This document shows, one piece after another, positions 36,075 to 47,924 of a stretch of DNA of 64,000 nucleotides. This stretch comes from Antilocapra americana (taxonomy: Eukaryota > Chordata > Mammalia > Artiodactyla > Antilocapridae): the NCBI GenBank assembly GCA_007570785.1, contig ML664159.1:911299-975298 (forward strand). The letters run 5' to 3'. The notes beneath the pieces are model-generated. The model searched no databases and was not told the DNA's origin. It saw nothing but the letters and a program-made list of their open reading frames with translations. The stretch's first letter is position 1; the number at the start of each line of letters is the position of its first letter. The translations under genes and the position numbers were made by a program.

Positions 36075-36265
36075 GGCTCTGCCCTTTAATACTGTATGAC
36101 TTCAGACAAATATTGAACTTCATTATTTTCCTTTATAGACTGGAACTAATATAGCATTTTCCCTACTACCTCCCAGGGCCAAAGTGTGGATCAAGTAACA
36201 TAATATATACAAAAGAGCTTTGTGAGCTGTGAAGCTCTCTGTAAAAGTTGCTTATTGTTACAATA
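36075..36265 (+). mobile_element. MIR SINE
   Basis: Sense MIR: 'ggctctgccctttaatactg', 'tatgacttcagacaaatatt', and 'ctctgtaaaagttgc' in order; strongly diverged. Confidence 0.55.
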
Positions 36266-36647
36266 TTAATGCTGTAACCTGAGTTTCCCTAGGTGTCCTT
36301 GGGCTATGGAAGGCTCAGTGACACAGGAATGACATTAATTTAAGCTGCAATAGATAGTCCTTGTTCCTGCCTGCTGACTTGGAGTCTCAGCCTCTGGAAG
36401 CGTTCTCCTGATGACTTATCAGAACTCTTTAAACCAATTAGACCTTCACCCTCAGCTGCACAGTCTTTGCCAGACACCATCTCAATGGATTGCTGTTGCT
36501 TGTCCTAATTCAAATGAATACATTCCCAGTCGTACCGCTCAACCATGGCACTGTCCCACCAGGCACTATGGTTCAGCACCACTTCCCCCTAGAAACTCCC
36601 TGCAGGGCCCACACAAGGCAGAAGAGCTGCCCGGGGTCTGAGGTAGT
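36266..36647. other. GC-richer unique DNA with a 76-codon ORF
   Basis: The plus frame 36411-36641 (76 codons) has no recognised domain, signal peptide or neighbour that would support it. It could be a chance frame in a locally GC-rich patch. Confidence 0.4.
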
Positions 36648-36820
36648 GATTCTCAACCCCAGCTGAACACTAATCTCTCCTAGGAAGACTTTTCAAAAAT
36701 CCATGCGTAGTCCCTCCCCTGCCACACTAATGAAAACCAAATCCCTGAAGTTAGAGCAGGAGTATCAGTGTTTTTAAAAAAGATACAAGTGGCTCTGATT
36801 TGAGTGAGTGTTGAAGGTTA
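36648..36820. mobile_element. MER5-type hAT-Charlie relic
   Basis: 'gattctcaaccccagctgaacactaa' at the left and a purine-rich right part ending near 'ttgagtgagtgttgaag' fit the inverted-repeat ends and core ('tcagtgtttttaaaaaag') of MER5 elements. Non-autonomous. Confidence 0.65.
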
Positions 36821-36948
36821 CCCTGTGGGTATGTGGAGCACCTATATCTCCCCTGCCATGTTTCACCTGTTAGGCCACAGAAACTATTCTGCATGTGTCC
36901 CCTGTCTTAGAAGGACTCTCCAGAGCTGTGGCAGAAACTGCCACAGGG

Positions 36949-37083
36949 ACTTACCTGGTGGTCTAGCAATTAAGACTCTGAGCTTCCACAGCAGGGGGCA
37001 TGGGTTCAATCCCTGGTTGGGGAACTAAAATCCCTCATGTTGTGTGGTATGGTCCAAAAGTTAAAAAAATAAACAAGAAGAAG
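36949..37083 (+). mobile_element. CHR-2-type SINE
   Basis: Sense: 'gacttacctggtggtctagc' head, 'gggttcaatccctggttggg' B-box-like segment, 'ctcatgttgtgtggtatggt' body and an A-rich tail. Short and full of small changes. Confidence 0.88.
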
Positions 37084-37187
37084 AAAGCAAGAAATTGCTG
37101 TATTACATTTTTCTTTATTTTTCTAATCAGCAGTGATTGCATTCACTCCTTTAGGTGTGAAAAAGTGCTCTTTTATTTTTACCTCAT

Positions 37188-37405
37188 TGTTGCCATTGTT
37201 GTTTACTTACTAAAGTTGCATCCAGCTCTTGCAAACCCATGGGCTGGAGCCTGCCAGACTCCTCTGTCCATGGTATTCCCCAGGCAAGAATACTGGAGTG
37301 GGTTGCCATTTCCTTCTCCAAGCAACCTTCCTGACCTAGAGAATCAAACCCACATTTCCTGCACTGGCAGGAGGATTCTTTACCACTGAGCCCTCGGGGA
37401 AGCCC
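37188..37405 (-). mobile_element. Bov-tA SINE with 12-bp TSD
   Basis: Antisense Bov-tA. The perfect direct repeat TTTTTACCTCAT lies at 37176-37187 and 37406-37417. The tRNA-derived head is at the right end. Confidence 0.94.
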
Positions 37406-37683
37406 TTTTTACCTCATACTGTCAGCTTATTTTATTTGTGTGCTTTATAATGTGGTACATAAATAGACAAAGAAATGTATATTTACATGCTCAACTATCT
37501 TACTTACAGATGTATAGGAGCAAGATTTTGTAGAAGACAATTTTCTTTCTATAGAAATTTAAGACATCTCCATGGTTCTTAATGTAAAATTAATTTTTCT
37601 AATCTGAAAAAGCATCTACCACTCTTTTATTAAATGGTCTCATATATGAGATGTAAAACTTATGAAACAGTTGACTAAACACT

Positions 37684-38178
37684 AAATGGATAAGAAAGCT
37701 GTGGTACATGTACACAATGGAATATTACTCAGCATTAAAAAAAAATTCATTTGAATCAGTTCTACTCAGGTGGATGGAACTGGAGCCTATTATCCAGAGT
37801 GAAGTAAGCCAGAAGGAAAAACAACAATACAGTATACTAACCCATATATATGGAATTTAGAAAGATGGCAGTGAGAACCCTGCATGTGAGACAGCAAAAG
37901 GAACGCAGGGATATAGAACAGACTCATGGACTCTGTGGATGAGGGCAAGGGTGGGATGATATGGGAGAATGGCATTGAAACATGTTAATTATCATATGTG
38001 AAATCAATCGCCAGCCCAGGGTTGATGCTCGGGGCTGGTGCACCGAGATGTCCCAGGGGGAGGGAATCGGGAGGGAGGAGGGAGGGGGATTCTGGAGGGG
38101 GAGCATATGTAAACCCATGGCGGTTTCACGTCATTGTATGGCAAAACCAATAAAAAAATAGATAAATAAATAAAAGTA
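37684..38178 (+). mobile_element. L1 LINE (bovine type) 3' end
   Basis: Begins within the last codons of ORF2 ('atggataagaaagctgtggt'), has the 3' UTR with a guanine-rich tract (about 38056-38102), and ends in an A-rich tail followed by (ATAA)n. Strongly similar to 1-985 and 43652-44000. Confidence 0.94.
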
Positions 38179-39346
38179 TTAGTGAAAGCCGCAAGCTTTA
38201 AAGGGATTTTGGTTTTCTTTGTTTTTTATTTTTTTTTTTGCAGAAGAGGGTCAAACTGGTCTCCTGATTCCAAAACCAAGGGTCTTTTTTTTTTTTACAA
38301 TATTTGAATATTGCATATTTAAATGCTACATATTAGTATACATATAATCAAAATGAAAATTTTCCCTGTTAGATAAAAATAGTAACTTCTAAATTACAGA
38401 GAGAAACTTTCTCAGATGTTTTCCAATCTAGTAGTAAAATGCCAGTTTGTTTCTTAGCTAAGAAGAAGGCCTCAACCACAAGACTTTTTTTCTTTCGGGA
38501 TAATTCTGCAAATGACACACTCCTTACTTAAACAACAGCAAAATGCCCATCTAAATGACTCATCTCTACTACATTGCTTAGAGATTAAAAAAGGCTCCAA
38601 TTACTAATGCAAGTTCCCCAGACAGTTTTATACATATGCACACATCCCTTTGTCATTCTGTGCTGTGAATTATTTACCCCACTGTACAAAATAAATTATT
38701 AAAGCAAAGTAGCTATAGAAAATCCACATAATCATGTTATAAAAATTTTGAGTTTTATTCAAAGATGGGAAAACATTTCCTGTCATTCTCAAATCAAAAT
38801 TCTCTTGGGCTCCAATATAGGGCCTTTCAAAAGCAGCACTCAAAATTGAGATGAGAAATTTTGCCCACATATGAACCTCAGATTCACTTTGTTTAGGAAG
38901 TGATGACTGAAATTTAATTATTTGGATCACATGGCCAAGAACCACTCACCAGCTTGGATCCACTTTGAATTTCTTTAGTAAATTGGTGTGTTTAGTTCAA
39001 AGATGTGGAAACCTGTTTGTTTATAACTATTTGGAAACATTTAACAAACTATATTAAGATTACCTTCAGGCACTTCATTTATAAGAAAAACTCCAGCTGT
39101 TTTCCCCTAGTCTATTTTTCTAGAGAGTACATTTCTTCCATTAAATTCTGTCACCTAGAAAATAATTTTGGTTAAAACTGTTCATCAATTCTCTTTCATC
39201 TAAATATCTACTCAAAGAAAATTAGATGTCTAAACTCTTTAAACAGATCCTCTTACTAGAATGTCAATTTCTTTTTTAGTTAGCTAATGGGTCAGGAATG
39301 TAAACTCGTCTTTGGTTACTAAAAAGTTTTCATTTTAGATCCTTCC
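38179..39346. other. Unique DNA with T tracts
   Basis: Two T-rich runs lie near 38230 and 38288. The minus frame 38670-38945 (91 codons) has no recognised family. No exon was evident. Confidence 0.45.
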
Positions 39347-39359
39347 AATCTCATAATTT

Positions 39360-39492
39360 GGAGAAGGAAATGGCAACCCACTCCAGTACTCTTGCCTGGA
39401 AAATCCCATGGACAGAGGAGCCTGGCAGGCTATAGTCAATGGTCGCAAAGAGTCAGACACAACTGAGCGACTTCATATATATATATATATAA
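39360..39492 (+). mobile_element. BovA SINE with 13-bp TSD and (TA)n tail
   Basis: Sense BovA body without tRNA head. It ends at 'gactgagcgacttca' in a (TA)n run of about 18 bp. The perfect repeat AATCTCATAATTT at 39347-39359 and 39493-39505 is the target duplication. Confidence 0.93.
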
Positions 39493-39757
39493 AATCTCAT
39501 AATTTCATTCTCAGGTAATTTTTTTCTTCTCATATTTTCTCTGGTCATAATGGAAGCCGGACTTTTTGTTAAACTCCTCCTGTTTATGTGTTATTTATAA
39601 GAACTATTTATTTATACATTGTAATCACCCTGCTGATTATAGCAAAGTCACTCCAAATTTCCTTCATTTATGCACTACACTTTGTTGAGAAATTATAACA
39701 AAGAATGGCATCAAAGACTGTGCTTTTACATAGAATTCTGCTCAATGCTATGTGGCA

Positions 39758-39895
39758 GCCTGGATGGAAAGGAGGTTTAGGGGAGAACGGATACATTCAT
39801 GCGTATGGTTGAGTCCCTTAGCTGTTCACCTGAAACTATCATAACATTGTTAATCAGCTATCTCCCAATATAAAATAATTTTTTTTAAAAAAGGA
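39758..39895 (+). mobile_element. L1 LINE 3'-terminal fragment
   Basis: Shows the L1 terminus 'gctgttcacctgaaactatc', 'ataacattgttaatcagcta' and 'cccaatataaaataa' and an A-rich tail. The same end occurs in antisense at 6260-6330. Confidence 0.75.
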
Positions 39896-40194
39896 ATACT
39901 TAATTCTTAAGGTATTGATTCATCATAAATGTTCTTCCATATTATAATAACATATATATAATAAAATCATTGGCAATGAAAAAAATAGGACTGTGCTTTT
40001 ATTTGGCAGGGAATTCAGATTAAAATAGTCTATTATCTAATGAAGAAGACCAAAGTAAATTTTTAAGTTATTTACAAAAATTCTGCTTAATCTCTCTCTA
40101 TTTTTAAGTAGATAGGATTTTTCCAGGGGTTAATCCCATAAAAATCAGTATTTGGTAAGTCTATAAATAAATAGGACAGTGATTTTTCTTTAGT

Positions 40195-40580
40195 TATTGA
40201 TGTTTAGTTAATGTAAAATTTAAGTTATAAGCTTACAGTATAGTGACTTACAATTTTTAAAGGTTATACTGTATTTATAGGTATTAAAAGTATTGGCTAT
40301 GTTCTTTGCATTGCACAATCTATCTTTGTAGCTTATTTTATACCTAAGAGTTTGTACTTCCTACTCTTCTACCCTTATATTACCCCCCTTCCCTTTCCTC
40401 TCTCCACTACTAACAACTAATTTGTTCTCTGTATCTGTGAGTCTGTTTATTTTTTGTTATATTCACTAATATGTCATCATTTTTAGGTTTCACATATAAG
40501 TGATATACAGTATTTGTCTTTCCTTGTCTAACTTCATTTAGTGTAACTCCAGTCAAGTCCATTAATGTTGCGAAGTGATT
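40195..40580 (-). mobile_element. Old L1 3' UTR, antisense
   Basis: Antisense L1 segments in order: 'gtagcttattttatacctaa', 'gtttgtacttcctactctt', 'tttgttctctgtatctgtga', 'cacatataagtgatatacag', 'gtccattaatgttgc'. 5'-truncated just after. Confidence 0.75.
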
Positions 40581-41459
40581 TTTTTTTTTTAAGGTCAGTC
40601 TAGGAGCTGTTAACTTTCTTCATTGAATCTACTTTCCAAATTTCTTGACAATTAAACACTAATATTAAGGAAGGAAAGCAGGGAGTAGGCATGAGCGCAA
40701 ACATGTATTACAGAGACATAATGATGTTCAGTATTAAATAATCTGCAATATTTAGAGACTATGGCAAGATTTCCAATAATGGGCTAAGATAAAAGGAAGA
40801 TAAAAAAAGAAAAAGCATCATGTAACAGTTAAGTCTAAGGAATATGAGAAAAACAAAGCTTCACAAATAGCATCATGTTATTCACTGGACTATTTTTGTA
40901 CAGAGAAAATTACTTTAAGTTGTAATTTCATCTTTTCACTAATGCTTTCTTCACATCAAGAACATACATGCATATGATATATAACAATGTGTAATCTTAA
41001 AACACATGGAAGTATTACCTATGTAAAAGAGAAATACTAGGGTACTCATTTATGGAAAGGAAAAATATAAAAATACACATTAAGCAATTGTAGAAGATAC
41101 ATTGAACACCACTCATTGAATGAATAAACAAACTAAATTATATCCAACAGAGTATTTCTCATATTGTGGTATTGATTTTATGAATTAGTAAAAGTAAAAT
41201 ATTGCCATTAATGAGAATTTGATAAATATAAAGAAAATATTTTTATTCATTGTTTCACCAGATGAATGAATAACAAGATTTTTAAAAGGACACAAAATCA
41301 GGACTGATTTGAGCAACAAAGAAAAGCTAAAGAAAAATCTATTATACCCCACAAGTATTTGAAGGATAATGGCAGCAAATTATGTTTAATCATTGCCATA
41401 AAGGATTGGATGTATTTGTTGGATTTAGCTTCAAACAAGAGAGAAAACAGAAATAATCT
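40581..41459. other. AT-rich unique DNA
   Basis: No repeat or gene recognised. Confidence 0.45.
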
Positions 41460-41650
41460 TTGCTGAGCATCTACTGTGTTCTGCTATCTCAATTCAATCT
41501 CGCAACAACTTTGCAGTCTGAGAACTGTTATCTCTATTTAACAGATAAGGAAAACAGGCCTTAGATGAGCTAACAACTCACCTAAGGTTTTACATGGCTA
41601 GGAAGCAAGCAAGAGATTTAAAGCCAAGTCTACCTGGCTCAAATGTCACT
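41460..41650 (-). mobile_element. MIR SINE
   Basis: Antisense MIR: 'gagcatctactgtgttctgc', 'tatttaacagataaggaaaac', then 'cctaaggttttacatggcta' follow the usual order. Confidence 0.75.
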
Positions 41651-43651
41651 TCTGGGGTTTTTGATCGTGTTTGAGAAAGCCCCATGGGTCCTCCAGCATG
41701 CCAAAGGGCAAGAGAAAGAGGTCTGAGGAATTTGGGTCTTATGTCACTGTTTCATCTTCAAACAAAATAGTTCCACATGTTCCTTATTTTGTACTGGAGA
41801 TCTCTGTGAGATTTCAGTAAAGACAAACAAACACTCTCCTGAAAAAGTGCAAAAAGTCTACCATACGATGTTGCTTTTCAGATTAGCTTTTGGAAGTTCT
41901 GGACCTAAAACAAACCTGTGGTCATCTGAAAATGTGCAATTCAACTCTTTTTCTGGAGATGTTAAAGGGAAAAGTGGACAATTGTATTTTGAGTAGAGAG
42001 TACAGTCCTTTTTCTTCTTGTTGTACAAGAAGGTACAAGACTATTTCTCAGATATCCAGAATAAGGATGACAGATGTGGAGCACTCAGACCCTTGGCCAT
42101 CACGGCTATTCAGTCACTACTGGGTCAAACCAGAGTCTTAGAACATTTTTCAACAGAACAGTCCCAATAGTTCAGCCAGTCAACCAAGTATGTGAACTAC
42201 TTAACTTTATTTATATATCATCTTTTTCCATTTTAAAAAATGCTTTTTTAAAAAACTTTTTCCTGGGATCAACATTTTTTAAAAAGAATTCAACCTGAAT
42301 TTTCAAAAAAAAAAAAATCTTAGTTGTGCCATGGTAATCAGTGGAGAAAACCATTAAACTGTGGCTTTTACTATTTTTTTCCTTCATTGTTACCTGTGAC
42401 TCATAACTCCACTCTTTTGCTTCTGCTTCCATGCTTTCATTGGCCTCTACTGGGCCACTTAGCACAAACTAAATGGAAAGCGTAGAATAAAAAACTTCCT
42501 TTAGGCTTCCTGTCAACTTGAAGATGTAAAACCCTTTTGGAATTACAGATCTTGTAGGTTATTGCACTTTCATAAATGCAGTTTGAACAATGTTAGTGTG
42601 AGTGCCAATTCCAAGAGCACTTCTCTTAATATCAGAGCATTCTGGAAGTAGAAAATGTCACAGAAAGCATATGTTGTGTCCCCATGCCCATTTCACTTCC
42701 ACCTTCTCCACAAGAAGGACATGTCAGGTATCAAGATCAAACCAACGGTGACAGAAAGAAATGTAAAGACTGAAGAGCAAGGGAAAGTATTACTTAGTCT
42801 AGGGGTCAGTAAAGGAGACAAATGCTCTTCTCTCCTTTTGCAAGAAGATATAAAACAAATTGGAGTGTTAGAAACTTTGTTAGGCAAAGAGAAAGATTTT
42901 AAATGCTAAAAAAATTTAATGTAGGGTAGGCAATTTTTTTTTTTCTTTTCTACCTTTTAGGAGTGCAGATTTGGTTGATGGAAATTTGTCTAAGACACTT
43001 TCAAGCTTTCAGGAGATTTATGGGACTGTGGAGATAGATAGGAAAGGAAAGAAGGAAGATGATGTATGCTTTCGAAATGTCTATGGAAGGCTGAGATGGA
43101 AGATCTAGATGTTAGCAAGAGTGGCAATGGGAGCTTCAGTCTCTTCTTTTTACTGTACAACTGTTTTATCATTAGGAGAAAAGGTAGAGATTTCAAGAGA
43201 ATTGCTTTCCAGAAACAGAGATCTATCAGGCAGAAAAGAAACCCACAATATGCTGCAGTAACAGCAAAGTTTTATTGGTTTAAAATAAAGTTTTTCTTCT
43301 TTTTCAATCTGCTTATTTACCTACTTGGCTCAGAGTATTCATTCAGAGGACACCCGCCATCTCACAGTCTTGGTAGAGCCCCTACCATCTCAAACATACC
43401 AGAGAGAAAAGAGAATTCTGAAAGTTCTTAGGCTAGTAAATTATTTTTCTCTAAGTATTGTAACACATATTACTTCTGCTCTGACATGTCAGCCAAAACC
43501 AATTATACTGCCCCACTCAGATGCAATGAGGATGAGAAATAAAATCCTATGTGTTCCAAATAGGAGATAGCAGGGAATATTAGTGAACAGGACTAATAAC
43601 TACTTAAAGAGAACATCCTCATGTCTCTCAAAAACTTGAGCAAGTCTAAAG
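41651..43651. other. Unique DNA with short unassigned ORFs
   Basis: Four short frames (41890-42141, 42211-42465, 42655-42909 and 43066-43431) lack homology to any protein I know and have no intron-exon structure. The 121-codon frame at 43066-43431 contains a phenylalanine run from a T tract. I do not call any of them genes. Confidence 0.45.
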
Positions 43652-44000
43652 GAGTATACTAACGCATATATATGGAATTTAGAAAGATGGTAACGAGAAC
43701 CCTGCATGCGAGACAGCAAAAGAAACGCAGATGTATAGAACAGACTCGTGGACTCTGTGGAAGAGGGCAAGGGTGGGATGATATGGGAGAATGGCATTGA
43801 AACATGTTAATTATCATATGTGAAATCAATCGCCAGTCCAGGGTTGATGCTCGGGGCTGGTGCACCGAGATGTCCCAGGGGGAGGGAATTGGGAGGGAGG
43901 AGGGAGGGGGATTCTGGAGGGGGAGCATATGTAAACCCATGGCGGTGTCATGTCATTGTGTGGCAAAACCAACACAATAAAGTAAAGAATATTAAAAAAA
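43652..44000 (+). mobile_element. L1 LINE (bovine type) 3' UTR fragment
   Basis: A 5'-truncated insertion that begins in the 3' UTR ('agtatactaacgcatatata') and carries the same guanine-rich tract as 37684-38178 (here about 43875-43923). It ends near a short 'aataaa' and an A-rich tail. Confidence 0.93.
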
Positions 44001-44325
44001 ATAAGCAAACAGCAAGGATTTGGTGTTCTTTAAACTTAGATAAAGTTAATAAAGCTAATAAAGCCTAAATAAATAAATAAATAAAGGACTCCCATTGCAG
44101 GCCAGAGGAGGACTATTCTTAACATTGCTTCTGCTTGCATATGAGAGCACAAAACAGAAGTTATATACAACATATTATAGAAAACTTCTAAATGGCCTGA
44201 TTCCCCACCTCTGGCCCATACTAATAAAATTTATAATACTTGAAGCACCTAAGCTACTATGGAAAAGACTATGCACTTGCCTTAAAAAAAAACTAAAATA
44301 AAAGGTAAAACTAAACATAAATGAT
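44001..44325. other. Short unclassified segment
   Basis: Contains an (AAAT)n run near 44068-44085, and no recognisable gene. The last part may belong to the L1 that follows. Confidence 0.4.
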
Positions 44326-44458
44326 CCAGAGAAGATGAAAACTCCTATTTGAAAAGATACATGCAACACAGTGTTCACAGCAGCACTCTTTGCAATAGCC
44401 TACACATGGAAGCAATGTGAATGTCCATCAATAGATTATAGACAAAGAAGATTGGTAT

Positions 44459-44570
44459 ATGGCAACCCACTCCAGTATTCTTGCCTGGAGAATCCCATGA
44501 ACAGAGAAGCCTGGCAGGTTACAGTCCATGGAGTCACAGAGTCAGACATGACTGAGCGAGTAACACTCCA

Positions 44571-44573
<3 letters not shown>
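44459..44573 (+). mobile_element. BovA SINE monomer in L1
   Basis: Sense BovA body from 'atggcaacccactccag' to 'gactgagcgagtaacactcc', directly followed by a (TA)n run. No tRNA head. Confidence 0.9.

Positions 44574-44610
<37 letters not shown>
44574..44610. repeat. (TA)n microsatellite at the SINE/L1 junction
   Basis: About 28 bp of TA and a short (GTAT)n. It sits at the same L1 ORF2 position as the array at 25228-25272. Confidence 0.93.
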
Positions 44611-44871
44611 ATGAGATATTGTTCAGCCATTAAAAAAATGAAATAATGCCATTTGCAGCAATATGGATGGACCTAGAAATTAATATGCTAAGTAAAGTCA
44701 GTCAAACAGAGAAAAACAAATATCATATAATACCACATATGTAGAATATACACAATACAGATTAATTTATTTACAAAACAGAAACAAACCTAAAAAACAA
44801 ACTTGTGGTTACCAAAGCAGACAGTGAGGGAGGCATAAATTAGGAGTTTGAGACTGATAGATACACAATGC

Positions 44872-45084
44872 GCTGTGCTGTGCTTATTCACTCAGTTGTG
44901 TCCGACTCTTTGTGACCCTGTTGACCGTAGCCCACCAGGCACTTCTGTCCATGGGGATTCTCCAGGCAAGAAAACTGGAGTAGGTTGCCATGTCCTCCTC
45001 CGGGGCATCTTCCCAACCCAGGGATTTAACCCAGGTCTCCTGCATTGCAGGTGTATTCTTTACCAGCTGAGCCCAGGGAAGCCC
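44872..45084 (-). mobile_element. Bov-tA SINE in L1 3' UTR
   Basis: Antisense full-length Bov-tA, with the complement of its head ending at 45084. The L1 reads on both sides ('gatacacaat' left, 'gctacacact' right), which fits a diverged target duplication. Confidence 0.92.
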
Positions 45085-45432
45085 AGCTACACACTACTAT
45101 ATATAAAATAGACAAACAACAAGGACTTATTGAATAGCCCAGAGAACAATATTCAATATCTTGAAATAAGATATAATGAAAAAGAATCTGAAAAAGAATG
45201 TGTATGTGTTTGTATATATATACATATATATATATAAGAATGTGCTTGTGTGTGTGTGTATTGAATTACTTTGCTGTATACTGAAACTAACACCTTATTA
45301 TAAATCAACTACACTTCAATTAAAAAAAATCTTGGAGCATCTAGAAAATGCATCTATAGCAAAGATATAATAAACTATTATAAAATGACTTGAGGGAAAC
45401 CCACATTAATTTAATCAAAGATATGTATTATG

Positions 45433-45643
45433 TGCTCAGTCACTCCTCAGTCATGTCCAACTCTTTGCAGCCCTTTAGATTATGACCCACCACACTCCTC
45501 TGTCCATGGGATTTTTCAGGCAAGAATACTGGAGTGGGTTGACATTTCCTCCCCAGGGGATCTTCCCGACCCAGGGATCAAAACTGTTCCTGTCTTCTGT
45601 ATTGGAGGTGGATTCTTCACCCACTGAGCCATTGGGAAACAAC
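45433..45643 (-). mobile_element. Bov-tA SINE with 11-bp TSD
   Basis: Antisense Bov-tA. The direct repeat TATGTATTATG lies at 45422-45432 and 45644-45654. The B-box-like part is diverged ('gatcaaaactgttcc'). Confidence 0.93.
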
Positions 45644-45654
45644 TATGTATTATG

Positions 45655-47139
45655 AAATAGCTGTAAATTAATTCAATACTATTATTTATAATAAGAGTAA
45701 GAACTAATTGGAACTATCATTGAAAATAGACTCTCGAGGAGATTTCTAAGAGCTAAGTTCATGTATTAAAAAGATAAATAATTACTACTTTCACTTTCAA
45801 AAAGTCAGGGATGTCAACTGTATTTTAACAGGTGGTCAAAGGAAAAACTAATACTAGATCTTTATTCTTCTGAACTAATGTCAATACCATCTTTCCAAAC
45901 CCTTAGGAAAATGACATCATTGTCATTATTCCAGATAGTTTATATAAGTCACCAAATAATCAGATTGAGTTCATATATGTAGACTTAAATAACCAGGAAT
46001 GTAATACATACCAAACATCTGGCATAGCATAGTCAAGCACTTGAAGAATGATTGATAGTCTGTGCTACCAAGTTACTGGTTTCATGGCAATCCAACTTTT
46101 CCTTGAAACAGGAAAGGACTCAGATTTGCACGAAGTTTTGTGATGAATTTGTGTTTGGAATCATCGTCAAAGAAATAAAAACTAACTTTGAAAAGTACAG
46201 GTAGCTTAGTTAATGCATCTAACATCATAAAGAACATATTGGCTATAGCTATTCATTCTTGCTTTGCTTATGTTTTAACTGTTATTTTTCTATCATAAGA
46301 ACAATAAATTAGGTAGCATGAGGCATCATTTTGGGTTGTTTAGTTGCAAATAACATAAACAACTCCAAATTACAAAAGCGTAAAAGGAATATATTGAAAG
46401 AATCACAGGTAGTTTATAGAACCAAAGAGAAACGTGCACTAGGCTTGAAAAATAACAGGAATTAGTGCATCAGGGGCTGGACCAGGGTGAAGGAGTTAAT
46501 CAACCACCACAGGGTGAGGAAGCGCCCATCAGCTTTTAGAGTTTTGCATCATTCTGCTCAACAGTCATCATCCCAGAGGATGCTTCCACCCCTTAACTAG
46601 GGTGGGGCAAAATACCTTGATTGATTGCTGTATTAGTCTTACACACAGTGGAAGGAAAGTAATTTTCTAAAAAGAATTTGGGTTATTTTCCTATTAAATG
46701 AATGCTCATTAAAACAATTATCTGCGATACTAGGGTATATTCTGAGGAACTTTAGAGTTAATAAAGTACTTCAGGGGTGCCTATAAATTTCCTCAAAATT
46801 CCCTTTGAAACTCTGAAATTCAAATTCTGATCTTATTAGACCTTCAATCTATATACATTGCATATGTATATGCAGTTATACATGCATATGTATATACTTG
46901 TTTTTGTATAAACCAAGATTTGTTTTTTAAAAAATAAGTTACTAAGAGGCTATCAGGAAGCAACTAGCTTATACTATAAAATCCTTCAGAACATTGGTAG
47001 TAGAACTAAGAATCTGAATTACTTAAATTTAATCCTCAGGTACAAAGCATGAAAACATAACACATATTCCAAAGCAGTAAATATTGTGACAGCCTTGAAA
47101 ATTAACTTGTGTATGGGGGAGAGGGTGGGAAATCATATT
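45655..47139. other. Unique DNA with a possible old repeat
   Basis: About 46325-46650 ('gtttagttgcaaataacata', ending near 'accttgattgattgctgta') resembles an old dispersed repeat, but I cannot name it. At 46858-46900 'tgcatatgtata' is repeated. No gene recognised. Confidence 0.4.
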
Positions 47140-47366
47140 TATATTAATAGAGATTCAAGATTATGAAGGACTTTGTATACCAGGAATTTGGAATTTTATC
47201 ATGTAGTCAATGAGACATCAGTAAAATTTATTTAAGTATGAAATGATATGATCAAGTTTGTGTTTGCATTTGTTTAATCACTGATGGAAGTGGATAGGCT
47301 AGATTAAAGGAGCAAATCACAGGAAGTAACGTAGTTAGGCAACTGGCAATTATTTAGTCACAACTA

Positions 47367-47782
47367 AGAGCTGATGCTGGGAAGGATTGGGGGCCGGAGG
47401 AGAAGGGGAAGACAGAGGATGAGATGGCTGGATGGCATCACCGACTCGATGGACATGGGTTTGGGTGGACTTCGGGAGTTGGTGATGGACAGGGAGGCCT
47501 GGCGTGCTGCGGTTCATGGGGTGGCAAAGAGTCAGACACGACTGAGCGACTGAACTGATGCTGATACTGATACTGATACTGATCAGAGCTGACTCACTGG
47601 AAAAGATCCTGATGCTGGGAAAAAACTGAGAGCAAGAGGAGAAGGAGGCAACAGAGGATGAGATGGTTGGGTGGACATGAGTTTGAGCAAATTGAGGAAG
47701 ATAGTGATGGACAGAGAAGCTTGGTGTGCTGCAGTTAACGGGCTCACAAAGAGTCAGACACAACTTAGAGACTGAACAACAA
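47367..47782 (+). mobile_element. Two BovB 3' ends, one inserted in the other
   Basis: The outer BovB fragment starts at 47367 and resumes at 47585 to end near 47782 in an (AAC)n tail. A second, less diverged BovB 3' end (47375-47584) interrupts it after its first 8 bp and ends in a repeating 'ctgata' tail. The word AGAGCTGA at 47367-47374 and 47585-47592 serves as target duplication. Both are sense and strongly 5'-truncated. Confidence 0.85.
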
Positions 47783-47924
47783 CAAAGTTATAGGAACTTG
47801 ACCTAAGACAAAGATAATGAGAATGGATCTAGAAAGAAGGGAACTGTGTTAAGTAGTTTTTTCTCTACCACAGCCTCCTCTAAATCTTAGAGGTGCATAA
47901 CAACAACCATTTATTTTTCTTATC

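Larger units (their letters stand above)
44326..45330 (+). mobile_element. L1 LINE, ORF2 end and 3' UTR, split by two SINEs
   Basis: Pieces at 44326-44458, 44574-44871 and 45085-45330 form one L1 3' part in order: ORF2 C-terminus ('ttcacagcagcactctttgca'), last ORF2 codons and 3' UTR ('aaacttgtggttaccaaagc', 'ggcataaattaggagtttga', 'ctacacactactatatat'), and terminus ('tttgctgtatactgaaacta', 'aactacacttcaatt'). The insertions are a BovA and a Bov-tA. Confidence 0.88.

Noticed and set aside
42655..43431. Frames at 42655-42909 and 43066-43431 as small protein genes
   Set aside because: No homology recognised, low-complexity phenylalanine run in the second, no clear start context or supporting neighbours; length is compatible with chance.
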